A DNA stretch of 64,000 bases, taken from positions 12,557 through 76,556 of the forward strand of contig CAZOWM010000011.1 in NCBI GenBank assembly GCA_964583615.1, read 5' to 3'. The notes beneath the pieces were generated by a model. It was not told the DNA's origin. It did not search any database and saw nothing but the letters and a program-made list of their open reading frames with translations. The DNA comes from CAZOWM01 sp964583615. Lineage in GTDB: Bacteria > Spirochaetota > B62-G9 > DRHN01. The position numbers and the translations under genes are program-made. Below are positions 46,483 to 53,747 of this stretch, one piece after another. Position 1 is the first letter of the stretch. Every line of letters starts with the position of its first letter.

Positions 46483-47001
46483 TTAATTTGCCCTTTTTGA
46501 TTCCTCTACCGCTTTCAAAGTCCGCACGAACTTCGACACAACCCCTCCGAGAACAAAAACCAGTCCCGCTATCGGAGAGTTCAGCAGACCGACTGTCTGC
46601 CCGATGAGAGTCTCCCGTGACGGAAGTGTGGAGATTTTCTCGATCTCTTCTGCAGACAGCACGGTGCCGTCTGTGTAGCCGCCCTTCAATTCAAGCGATG
46701 TGTCCTTTGCTGTCTGCACGAGTATTTTGAGTATTTCTGAGATGTCGGTGTTGAAATAGGCAAGCGCGGTCGGGTCGACAAGAAACTGGCCCATTTCGTT
46801 CAGCCCCATGTCGTCGAAAACTCTCTTTACCATCCTGTTTTTCACCACGTGAAATTCCGCGCCCTTCCCGCGCAGGTCGTTTCTCAGGCTGTTGATCTGC
46901 TGGACGTTCAGCCCCCGGTAATTTGTGAAAACAAAACTGCTGAAATCCTTGATCTCGTTCTTCAGCTTGTCGACTTTTTCAACTTTCCATTTCTGGGCCA
47001 T
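46483..47001 (-). CDS. rplJ: 50S ribosomal protein L10
   Basis: 172-residue uL10, the stalk base that binds L12 dimers and represses its own operon in E. coli. The ATG at 47001 (MAQKWKVEKVDKLKNEI) is chosen over an in-frame ATG 39 bases upstream. VFTNYRGLNVQQINSLRNDLR and NSPIAGLVFVLGG are typical. The rplA-rplJ gap is only 55 bases, too short for the long L10 leader seen in E. coli. Confidence 0.96.
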   Translation of the reverse strand: MAQKWKVEKVDKLKNEIKDFSSFVFTNYRGLNVQQINSLRNDLRGKGAEFHVVKNRMVKRVFDDMGLNEMGQFLVDPTALAYFNTDISEILKILVQTAKDTSLELKGGYTDGTVLSAEEIEKISTLPSRETLIGQTVGLLNSPIAGLVFVLGGVVSKFVRTLKAVEESKRAN

Positions 47002-47056
47002 AGAGAAAACTCCCTGTTCTGAATGCGGCTCTGCGTACAAAAAATTGCAAAAACCG

Positions 47057-47737
47057 TCAGGCTATCTGTTTGTGATCGATTTTTATGCCCGGCCCCATTG
47101 TTGAACACAGGTAGACCGACCTGATGTACTCGCCCTTGAGGTCAGGGGGCCGTTTCTGAAGAACGCTCTCATACAGTGCCCTGCAGTTTTCGATGATCTT
47201 TTCGTCCCCCATCGACACTTTTCCGATCCCCAGGTGTATGATCCGCGTCTTGTCGGCCCTAAACTCCGTTCTCCCCTTTTTCAGCTCCTCGACCGCCTGC
47301 TTGATGTCGTTGGTCACCGTTCTCGTCTTGGGGTTGGGCATGAGCCCTCTCTTCCCTAAAACCTGGCCGAGCTTCCCCACTTCCTTCATCATGTCAGGCG
47401 TGGCAACCGCCACATCGAAGTCGAACCATCCGCCTTTGATCTTTTCGATCAGCTCTGCGTCGCCGGCGTAGTCAGCCCCCGCTTCCTGGGCCTCTTTCGC
47501 CTTGTCTGCCTTCGCAAAGACAAGCACCCTCACCGATTTTCCCGTTCCATGGGGCAGCACCGTGGTGTCCCGGACTGTGTGTTTCTGAAGTATATTCAGA
47601 TTTATGGCGATCTCGACGCTTTCATCGAACCGTGCATAGGAGGCCTCCTTGAGCAGCTTCACCGCATCCTCGAGGGGATACATCCTGCCCGGATCGACCT
47701 TTTTCTCTGACTCTCTGAGTTTTTTCCCCTTCTTCAC
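47057..47737 (-). CDS. rplA: 50S ribosomal protein L1
   Basis: 226-residue uL1 of the mobile stalk at the E site. The core LGKRGLMPNPKTRTVTNDI and the C-terminal SVYLCSTMGPGIKID are typical. It begins 15 bases after rplK. Confidence 0.98.
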   Translation of the reverse strand: MKKGKKLRESEKKVDPGRMYPLEDAVKLLKEASYARFDESVEIAINLNILQKHTVRDTTVLPHGTGKSVRVLVFAKADKAKEAQEAGADYAGDAELIEKIKGGWFDFDVAVATPDMMKEVGKLGQVLGKRGLMPNPKTRTVTNDIKQAVEELKKGRTEFRADKTRIIHLGIGKVSMGDEKIIENCRALYESVLQKRPPDLKGEYIRSVYLCSTMGPGIKIDHKQIA

Positions 47738-47752
47738 CTCTCGGCTCCTCGA

Positions 47753-48178
47753 TCAACTCACAGTGTCCACACCCATGTTTCGTGCGGTACCTTCAATGAT
47801 TTTCTTTGCGGCTTCGATGTCATTGGCGTTCAGGTCAGGCATTTTCATCCTGGCAATTTCCTCGAGCTGCTGCTGTGTGATGACCCCGACCTTTACCTTG
47901 TTCGGCTCCCCGGAGCCCTTTTCCAGCTTCAATGCCTTCTTGATGAGGGTCGCGGCAGGAGGAGTCTTGGTCACAAAAGTGAAAGACTTGTCTTCGTATA
48001 CCGTGATGATCACCGGAATAATCGTCCCCTTCTGCTGCTCCGTCTTTGCATTGAATGCTTTACAGAACTCCATGATGTTCACCCCCTGCTGTCCGAGCGC
48101 CGGCCCGACAGGAGGTGCGGGGTTTGCCCCGCCTGCTGGAATCTGAAGTTTTATTGTTCCGGATATCTGCTTTGCCAT
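47753..48178 (-). CDS. rplK: 50S ribosomal protein L11
   Basis: 141-residue uL11 of the factor-binding centre. The N-terminal KLQIPAGGANPAPPVGPALGQQGVNIMEFCKAFN and the C-terminal IIEGTARNMGV are typical. First gene after a strong promoter. Confidence 0.98.
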   Translation of the reverse strand: MAKQISGTIKLQIPAGGANPAPPVGPALGQQGVNIMEFCKAFNAKTEQQKGTIIPVIITVYEDKSFTFVTKTPPAATLIKKALKLEKGSGEPNKVKVGVITQQQLEEIARMKMPDLNANDIEAAKKIIEGTARNMGVDTVS

Positions 48179-48236
48179 CGATACATCCTATTTGCCTATA
48201 TGCGCAAATTCTTCCTTTTACATATTTCAGTCCGAA

Positions 48237-48265
48237 AATATAACGATTTATACTCGTGCGGTCAA
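48237..48265 (-). promoter_or_regulatory. Promoter of rplKAJL
   Basis: TTGACC (48260-48265), a 17-base spacer and TATATT (48237-48242) lie about 60 bases before rplK. It separates rplKAJL transcription from the secE-nusG unit upstream. Confidence 0.8.
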
Positions 48266-48352
48266 ATATTTTTCACTGTTTATTGTGAAGCATTTTTTAT
48301 AGCAAGGAATTCTCCGCGCCTCTGGACCGTTCAGATCCACCTTTTCAAACAG

Positions 48353-48916
48353 CTACACCTTTTCAACCTGGAGGAAATCCAGCTCCACAGGTGTAGAGCG
48401 CCCGAAAATCTCCACTCTCACCCGGATCTTTCCCTTTTCGTTGTTGATCTCTTCAACCGTACCTGTAAAAGACTTGAACGGGCCGTCAACCACACGAACC
48501 ATTTCTCCCTCTGAATAGAGAAACCGGGGCTGCGGCATCTTTTCTCCCTTTATCTCGCCCATTCTCTGCAGCACGTTCTTTACATCGGCGTTGGAAAGAG
48601 GAACGGGTTTCTTGTTTCTTCCGGAACCCACGAACCCGGTCACACCCGGTATCTTCGTGATGAGCGACAAAAGCCTCTTCCACTCGTATTCCGGCTCATC
48701 GGGGATGTTCATCTCGATGAGTATGTAGCCGGGAAAGTACTTCTTCTTTGTGACCCGTTTTTTCCCCTCGCGAATTTCGGCAACATCTTCAGACGGAACC
48801 TTTACCTGAAAGATGTAATTGGTGAGGTCATTGTTGTCGATCAGGTGCCTGATGCCCTTTTCCACCTTGTTTTCGTATCCCGAGTACGTATGGAGCACAT
48901 ACCAGTTTTTGGCCAT
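48353..48916 (-). CDS. nusG: Transcription elongation/antitermination factor NusG
   Basis: 187-residue NusG. The N-terminal NGN domain (AKNWYVLHTYSGYENKVEKGI, FPGYILIEMNIPDE) binds polymerase. The C-terminal KOW domain (GPFKSFTGTVEEINNEKGKIRV) binds S10 or Rho. The third codon ATG (48916) is the family start. It begins 2 bases after secE. Confidence 0.97.
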   Translation of the reverse strand: MAKNWYVLHTYSGYENKVEKGIRHLIDNNDLTNYIFQVKVPSEDVAEIREGKKRVTKKKYFPGYILIEMNIPDEPEYEWKRLLSLITKIPGVTGFVGSGRNKKPVPLSNADVKNVLQRMGEIKGEKMPQPRFLYSEGEMVRVVDGPFKSFTGTVEEINNEKGKIRVRVEIFGRSTPVELDFLQVEKV

Positions 48917-48918
48917 AA

Positions 48919-49104
48919 TCAACCACCCATTATGGTGAACACTACTGTCTTGATCAGGTAGTCCATCACCGCGATGGCCGCCGCAATGATAAGAATGGAT
49001 ATGATGACGACACGCGTTGATGTGAGCACCTCTTCTCTCGAAGGCCAGTTTACCTTTTTCAGCTCTGCTTTTGATTCCTTGAGAAAGGTGAATATCTTCT
49101 TCAC
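48919..49104 (-). CDS. secE: Preprotein translocase subunit SecE
   Basis: 61-residue single-pass SecE. The amphipathic AELKKVNWPSREEVLTSTRVV is followed by one TM helix (about 33-56). It lies between tRNA-Trp and nusG, the common bacterial order. Confidence 0.95.
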   Translation of the reverse strand: MKKIFTFLKESKAELKKVNWPSREEVLTSTRVVIISILIIAAAIAVMDYLIKTVVFTIMGG

Positions 49105-49164
49105 ACTCTCACTCCTCTCTGTCGGATTATTGGATAGTCAGCGGGTGGAGCAAAAATAAAAATG

Positions 49165-49238
49165 CAGGCCAGGCAGGATTCGAACCCGCAACATCCGGTT
49201 TTGGAGACCGGCGCTCTACCAGTTGGAGCTACTGGCCT
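49165..49238 (-). tRNA. tRNA-Trp (CCA anticodon)
   Basis: Minus-strand cloverleaf: acceptor AGGCCAG/CTGGCCT, D-arm GCTC..GAGC, anticodon stem CCGGT/ACCGG with loop CTCCAAA (anticodon CCA), T-arm GCGGG/CCTGC with TTCGAAT. Discriminator base is G; the 3' CCA is not encoded. Confidence 0.95.
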
Positions 49239-49331
49239 TCGTTGCACTCTTTTCGTAATATAACGAAAAAACACAAACTGATCAACTGAACTCGCTTTAC
49301 CCGGACGAAATTTCCATCAGCCGTTTGGTTC

Positions 49332-49487
49332 TTATTTGATGTTTGTTTCCTTGTGCAGTGTATGTTTTCCGCAGCGCGGACAGTACTTCTTGAACTGGAG
49401 CTTGGACGGGGTGTTCTTCTTGTTTTTGTCTGTCGTGTAATTCTTGCTCTTGCATACCTCACACGCCAAAGCGATCAGTTCTCTCAT
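49332..49487 (-). CDS. rpmG: 50S ribosomal protein L33
   Basis: 51-residue bL33 of the zinc type: Cys9, Cys12, Cys36 and Cys39. The ATG at 49487 (MRELIALACEVCKSKNY) follows AAGGGGAAA; upstream in-frame codons run into tRNA-Thr and are rejected. It lies between the two tRNA genes. Confidence 0.95.
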   Translation of the reverse strand: MRELIALACEVCKSKNYTTDKNKKNTPSKLQFKKYCPRCGKHTLHKETNIK

Positions 49488-49529
49488 TGTCGTTTCCCCT
49501 TGTACCGGCAAAAAAATCCTGTACGAATT

Positions 49530-49602
49530 AGCCCACAACCGGAATTGAACCGGTGACCTCGTCATTACCAATGACGTGCTCTACCGACTGAGCTATGTGG
49601 GC
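49530..49602 (-). tRNA. tRNA-Thr (GGU anticodon)
   Basis: Minus-strand cloverleaf: acceptor GCCCACA/TGTGGGC, D-arm GCTC..GAGC, anticodon stem CGTCA/TGACG with loop TTGGTAA (anticodon GGT), T-arm ACCGG/CCGGT with TTCAATT. The 3' CCA is not encoded. Confidence 0.95.
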
Positions 49603-49677
49603 ACACTCCGGCGTATTGCCCCTTCACAGGGGAGCAGAACCAGGCCGGGCACGCACAGATAAAAATCCCGTCCTGTC

Positions 49678-49706
49678 AATATATAAACAACACTCGGTGA
49701 AAGCAA
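49678..49706 (-). promoter_or_regulatory. Promoter of tRNA-Thr/rpmG/tRNA-Trp/secE/nusG
   Basis: TTGCTT (49701-49706), a 17-base spacer and TATATT (49678-49683) lie about 75 bases before tRNA-Thr. An additional TTGACA overlaps the -10 (49674-49679) but has no matching -10 of its own. Confidence 0.65.
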
Positions 49707-49741
49707 ATGATTTTTTTCCGCCCGTGCGGGCGGCGCTCCAG

Positions 49742-50191
49742 CTATGAGGGCTTCGCGAGTTTATCGCCCTCGGATCCGGATTCGAAGTATGTATCCTCTG
49801 CTGAGGAAGGAACCGGCGTTTTTTCGCCGGGAACGTGCCGCAGCATCTCGCACTTTCCCTCGAAAATAACGCCGTCCGCCATTTTGAGCTTTTTCGTCTT
49901 GATGTTTCCGTAGAGCTTTCCTGTCGGGAGCATTTCGAGGCGCTCCGAAGCTTCAACATCCCCTTTTACCTCACCTGCGATGATGATCGACTGCGCCTTT
50001 ATGTTAGCGCGGACCTTTGCATTTTCTCCGACAATGAGATGGCCGCCTGAGGCAATTGTCCCCTTGTAGTTTCCCTCTATCTTCAGTGAAGAACTGAACT
50101 TCAACACACCGTTGAACGAAGTCGTATTGCTTAGTACGGTTTCGACTCTTTCGCCTTCTTTTATATCGGAATACTCGGATTTTTTACCCAT
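49742..50191 (-). CDS. Bactofilin (polymer-forming cytoskeletal protein)
   Basis: 149-residue bactofilin. The beta-helix core has regularly spaced hydrophobic turns (FNGVLKFSSSLKIEGNYKGTIASGGHLIVGENAKVRANIKAQSIIIAGEVKGDVEASERLEMLPTG is about residues 25-90), flanked by unstructured, acidic termini. The ATG at 50191 is preferred over an in-frame codon inside the TPR gene. Bactofilins form membrane-associated filaments that place cell-wall or appendage machinery. It is last in the HU-lnt-RR-TPR operon, 14 bases after the TPR gene. Confidence 0.9.
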   Translation of the reverse strand: MGKKSEYSDIKEGERVETVLSNTTSFNGVLKFSSSLKIEGNYKGTIASGGHLIVGENAKVRANIKAQSIIIAGEVKGDVEASERLEMLPTGKLYGNIKTKKLKMADGVIFEGKCEMLRHVPGEKTPVPSSAEDTYFESGSEGDKLAKPS

Positions 50192-50205
50192 AGGGATCTC
50201 CCGGT

Positions 50206-50427
50206 TTATTTTGTCGTCATCGTGAACACCCCGTCCCAGTCCGGAGGGGGCGGGTTTTTGCTGAGCTCTATACATCGTGCAATATAGAGCTTTGTCGGCC
50301 CGTCTTCCGGCTCGTTCTCGAGCGCCTGCTTGAACGCCTTCAAGGCTTCCTTGAACTTCATCTCCTTGTAGAGCCGTAATCCTTCGGTGTAGTGCTCGAG
50401 CATCTGTTTTTTGCTTTCACTCAGCAT
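50206..50427 (-). CDS. Small TPR protein with DWDGV C-terminal peptide
   Basis: 73-residue protein made of about one and a half TPR helices pairs (EHYTEGLRLYKEMKFKEALKAFKQALENEPEDGPTKLYIARCIEL) followed by PPPPDWDGVFTMTTK. This tail matches the C-terminus of the adenylate cyclase at 6696 (DWDGVYTATTK). It appears to be a free-standing version of the cyclase tail. It lies between the response regulator and the bactofilin. Partner unknown. Confidence 0.8.
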   Translation of the reverse strand: MLSESKKQMLEHYTEGLRLYKEMKFKEALKAFKQALENEPEDGPTKLYIARCIELSKNPPPPDWDGVFTMTTK

Positions 50428-50438
50428 AAGCGCCCCTT

Positions 50439-51083
50439 TTATGGTTTTTTGCTGAACACCTCATATGCTTCTCTCAGGTCGTGCACGTTTTTTAAGAGTT
50501 TCCTGCAATGATCTTTGATCTCCGCCACTTTTACTTGGTTTTCAGCGTCCGCGGACCGTAACCCTAGGGAGTCGAACGAACCGCTGATAGTCTGCGTGCA
50601 CTCTTCCGTTTGCTCAAGAAAGTATTTTACCGACTCCTCGAGCTTCTCTACAGCGAGGAGCTTCTGCTCCTTTTTGATGATTTCCTCTCTGAGAAATTTC
50701 GATCTGAGATTGCTTCGTATCCGCGCGAGAATCTCAACGAAATTGAACGGTTTCGTGATATAGTCCTCGATTCCAAGTTCAATCATGTCGACCTTGTTCT
50801 TTATATCATTGACCGCGGTGAGCACGATGATCGGGATGTGCTTCGTCTCCTCGTCATTTTTCAGTATTTCGATCACATGGTACCCGCTCAGCTTCGGCAT
50901 GAGAAGGTCGAGCAAGATGAGATCGGGCAAAAACTTGTGCACCTTCTGGAGTGTCTCCTCACCGTCGTAGGCGATCTCCACACGAAACCCGAGCTTTGTG
51001 AGCATGACCTGAAAGAAACCAACAGTGGTTTTTTCGTCGTCGGCAACAAGGATCTTCCCGCTCACATCAATCAATTTATCCAT
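50439..51083 (-). CDS. Response regulator with C-terminal coiled-coil, no DNA-binding domain
   Basis: 214-residue protein. The receiver domain (residues 10-130) has the phospho-acceptor Asp in LILLDLLMP, the acidic pair DDE, Thr in VLTA and Lys in ITKPFN. The remaining ~80 residues are helical and charged (EEIIKKEQKLLAVEKLEESVKYFLEQ), with no known output motif. It starts 2 bases after lnt. No histidine kinase is adjacent. A role in controlling the neighbouring TPR protein or bactofilin is a guess. Confidence 0.9.
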   Translation of the reverse strand: MDKLIDVSGKILVADDEKTTVGFFQVMLTKLGFRVEIAYDGEETLQKVHKFLPDLILLDLLMPKLSGYHVIEILKNDEETKHIPIIVLTAVNDIKNKVDMIELGIEDYITKPFNFVEILARIRSNLRSKFLREEIIKKEQKLLAVEKLEESVKYFLEQTEECTQTISGSFDSLGLRSADAENQVKVAEIKDHCRKLLKNVHDLREAYEVFSKKP

Positions 51084-51085
51084 AG

Positions 51086-52699
51086 TTACATCTTATTTTT
51101 TCTGTTCATTCTGTCAAACATTTTTTTTCCCGGCACAAAACAGATGAGCGCGAAAGTGAGCGCTGAAAAGAACAGCGGAAGCACATCACCAAAGAGCGAG
51201 TAAAAGGTTGTCGCGCCCTTTTGACCGAGCGGCACATCACAGACGAGATAGGCCTCGGTAAAGAGCTCGAGGGAGCCGATAGTTCTGCCGTATGGATTCA
51301 CGCACGCCGTCACGCCGCCGTTTGCCGCTCTGATCAGGCTTTTTCGCGTCTCCACAGCCCTGAACACCGATATGGAATAGTGCTGCATCTCCGCTTTTCT
51401 GCTTCCGGTCCACGCGTCATTGGTGACGTTGATAAAGAGCTGAGGCCCTCCGGGCATGAACTTTCTGGGAAGGTTTCCGAGCACGTCCTCGAAACAGATC
51501 AGCACACTGAATCCGAAACGGTCCGTGTGAAGCACCGTGTGCTCAGTACCCGGCGTGAACCCGCCCGCGCCCGCATCGTCCAGGATCAGCCGCACAAAGG
51601 GAAAGATCCTGTCATAGGGAAACCATTCGCCGAACGGCACCAGGTGTACCTTGCGGTACACTCTTTCGCGCCTCCCTCCCGTGTAGTAGACTGCAACGTT
51701 GTAGAAATCGCCCTGAAACTCGTTGTCCACGATCTCGCCGTCGAACTCGAGGCTTCCGAAGAGAAAGGGCTTCTGAATGGAACGCGCAAACTCGTGCACC
51801 CTGAGCGCGGATCTGTTCCCGAGCTCGAGATAGAATTCATAGGGAAAGGGAACCGATGATTCGCTCCACACGACCAGGTCGGGGCGCTCTCTGAGCGCCT
51901 GCTTCGTCAGAGAGACCTGAGTGTCGAGATTTTGTTCGACCCGGGGCGCCCACGGGTCGAGATTTCCCTGTATCAGTGCCGCGCGAACCGTATCGGGCGT
52001 AGCTTTTTTCTCCTCCGCGAGTGAATGGATGCCGAACAGTGCGGAGGCCGCAATCAGCGCTGAGACAGCCAGGAGGTTTATCCATTTCTTCTGCCCAGTG
52101 CCGTGCAATAGATACGAAACGCTCAGCCCTGCAAGAGACGCGTTGCAGTAGATAAGAAGAAAATCTATGCCCCAGATCCCGAAAATGCTCGCAGTCTGCA
52201 TGAGAAGGAGATTTTCCCACTGCGAGTAGGCAACAATGCCCCAGGGGAAGGCTAAAAACCCGATCGTTTTGACGTAATCGATCACCACCCATCCTGCAGC
52301 GAAAAAAACCTCCTTCAGCCACCGATGACGCCTCAGCTCGAGGTGCCGGTAGATGAACCACGTGAGCAGTACTGCGAAATAAAAGAAGAGCAGCTCTGCG
52401 AAAACACCGCCCGAAAGCGTTGCCGGATGCTTGTATTCCTTCATCCAGAAAAGGTAGACGAGGTTGAACCCCACGCCGGTCAGAAGTGACGAAAAAAGGA
52501 CCTTCTTGAAGGTTTGCGACATTATTATAATGAAGAAAGGCGCAAAGGCAAACCACGCGCAGAACGAATAGCCGGGGAACGGAAAGGCGCAGTTCAGCAG
52601 AAGCGCCGAAACGAGGGAAAGGCCAATCCACGATGCGCCGTGCAGTGATGGATGCAGACGAGAGAATTGTTCGAGAAAACGGTGATCAGAGTTAGCCAT
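51086..52699 (-). CDS. lnt: Apolipoprotein N-acyltransferase
   Basis: 537-residue inner-membrane enzyme that adds the third acyl chain to lipoproteins. Several N-terminal TM helices (about 20-215) are followed by a carbon-nitrogen hydrolase domain with the Glu-Lys-Cys triad: VVWSESSVPFPYE, VYRKVHLVPFGEW and VLICFEDVLGN. A final TM helix is near 500-525. Its presence shows a double-membrane cell with triacylated lipoproteins, consistent with the lipoproteins elsewhere in the window. It begins 22 bases after the HU gene. Confidence 0.95.
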   Translation of the reverse strand: MANSDHRFLEQFSRLHPSLHGASWIGLSLVSALLLNCAFPFPGYSFCAWFAFAPFFIIIMSQTFKKVLFSSLLTGVGFNLVYLFWMKEYKHPATLSGGVFAELLFFYFAVLLTWFIYRHLELRRHRWLKEVFFAAGWVVIDYVKTIGFLAFPWGIVAYSQWENLLLMQTASIFGIWGIDFLLIYCNASLAGLSVSYLLHGTGQKKWINLLAVSALIAASALFGIHSLAEEKKATPDTVRAALIQGNLDPWAPRVEQNLDTQVSLTKQALRERPDLVVWSESSVPFPYEFYLELGNRSALRVHEFARSIQKPFLFGSLEFDGEIVDNEFQGDFYNVAVYYTGGRRERVYRKVHLVPFGEWFPYDRIFPFVRLILDDAGAGGFTPGTEHTVLHTDRFGFSVLICFEDVLGNLPRKFMPGGPQLFINVTNDAWTGSRKAEMQHYSISVFRAVETRKSLIRAANGGVTACVNPYGRTIGSLELFTEAYLVCDVPLGQKGATTFYSLFGDVLPLFFSALTFALICFVPGKKMFDRMNRKNKM

Positions 52700-52721
52700 G
52701 TGATGGATGGAGCAGCAAAAA

Positions 52722-53006
52722 TCAATTCACCTTCGTCTTGGATATTGCCTTCAGCTCCTTGCCGGGCCGAAAATAGGGAACCTTCCGTTTGGGAACTGTG
52801 ACGGACTCGCCTGTCTTCGGATTGCGTGCTTCTCTCTCCTCTCTCGTCTTTACTTCAAAGGTGCCGAACCCTCGGAGCTCGATATGCTCCTCTGTTCTCA
52901 GACCCTCTTTTATGATTTCAAAAAAGAGATCGATTACCCGGGCAATATCCTTTTTTGTCAACCCCAACTTTTCACTGATCACCTCAACAATTTCAGCTTT
53001 TGTCAA
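52722..53006 (-). CDS. HU/IHF family DNA-binding protein
   Basis: 94-residue HU-type nucleoid protein: TKAEIVEVISEKLGLTKKDIARVIDLFFE, LRGFGTFEVKTREEREARNPKTGE and a PYFRPGKELK end. The start is a TTG at 53006 with a strong AAAGGAGGG site five bases upstream. First gene of an operon through bactofilin. HU versus IHF cannot be decided. Confidence 0.95.
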   Translation of the reverse strand: MTKAEIVEVISEKLGLTKKDIARVIDLFFEIIKEGLRTEEHIELRGFGTFEVKTREEREARNPKTGESVTVPKRKVPYFRPGKELKAISKTKVN

Positions 53007-53136
53007 AATGCCCTCCTTTATACCCGGAATTATTCTCCCATAAGCCTCTCTCTCACATTATGCATTTCGTTCGAGCTGAAGTCTGAAGAATGGATCGTGT
53101 GAAGAAGAACACTCCTTGCCACGACGAGTAACTGAA

Positions 53137-53164
53137 ATTATACATAACTTTACATAAATATCAA
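53137..53164 (-). promoter_or_regulatory. Promoter of the HU operon
   Basis: TTGATA (53159-53164), a 16-base spacer and a perfect TATAAT (53137-53142) lie about 130 bases before HU, in an AT-rich stretch with A/T runs. The rest of the rpsT-HU gap shows nothing else I can name. Confidence 0.75.
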
Positions 53165-53295
53165 TACGAATTTTCGTCTATTTTCACTATTTTTTTTATA
53201 TAAGTCAAACTTCGAGTTTTTTTATATATTAATGTTACATTTTCAGTACGATGCATGAAATTCGACATTTACCCTATAGAATCAGAAATCGGGGA

Positions 53296-53568
53296 CTACT
53301 GTGCAGATTTTAGGCTGTTGATCTTTTGCGCCATCCTCGTTTTTTTCCGTGCCGCGTTTTTTTTGTGAATGACGCCTTTTGAAACAGCCTTGTCAACGAG
53401 GGAAACGTATTCCTGATACTGCGCTGCAGCGGAGTCACCGTCTTTGCTCTCGAGCGAGCGCTTGAGCCTGTTTTGTACTGTCTTGAGCCTCGATTTCCAC
53501 CCGCGATTTCTCTTTCGTGCTTTTTCGTTTTGCCGCGCCCTTTTTTCTACCGACAAGTGCTCAGCCAA
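53296..53568 (-). CDS. rpsT: 30S ribosomal protein S20
   Basis: 90-residue helical bS20 (SVEKRARQNEKARKRNRGWKSRLKTVQNRLK ... KGVIHKKNAARKKTRMAQKIN). The start is TTG at 53568 with AAGGAGGGAG upstream; rpsT also uses TTG in E. coli, where it serves autoregulation. It is divergent from uvrC. Confidence 0.96.
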   Translation of the reverse strand: MAEHLSVEKRARQNEKARKRNRGWKSRLKTVQNRLKRSLESKDGDSAAAQYQEYVSLVDKAVSKGVIHKKNAARKKTRMAQKINSLKSAQ

Positions 53569-53634
53569 TACTCCCTCCTTAAAAAACCCTGTATAATATG
53601 CTGTGGGCTGATATTATATTTTCTATGAGGGGAA

Positions 53635-53663
53635 AAATTACACAATTTCCTCCATAGAGTCAA
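53635..53663 (-). promoter_or_regulatory. Promoter of rpsT
   Basis: TTGACT (53658-53663), a 17-base spacer and TAATTT (53635-53640), about 65 bases before the TTG start. Confidence 0.7.
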
Positions 53664-53747
53664 GACGAATATCCCGCCTCAAATACGCGCGCTGAAATAG
53701 TGTTTTTTCACGCGTGCATCTTTCACACAGGCGGAGTGTGAGCGGAC

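Noticed and set aside
49707..49740. GC-rich hairpin after the bactofilin gene as terminator
   Set aside because: The T-run is on the wrong side for minus-strand transcription; the stem is followed by A residues.
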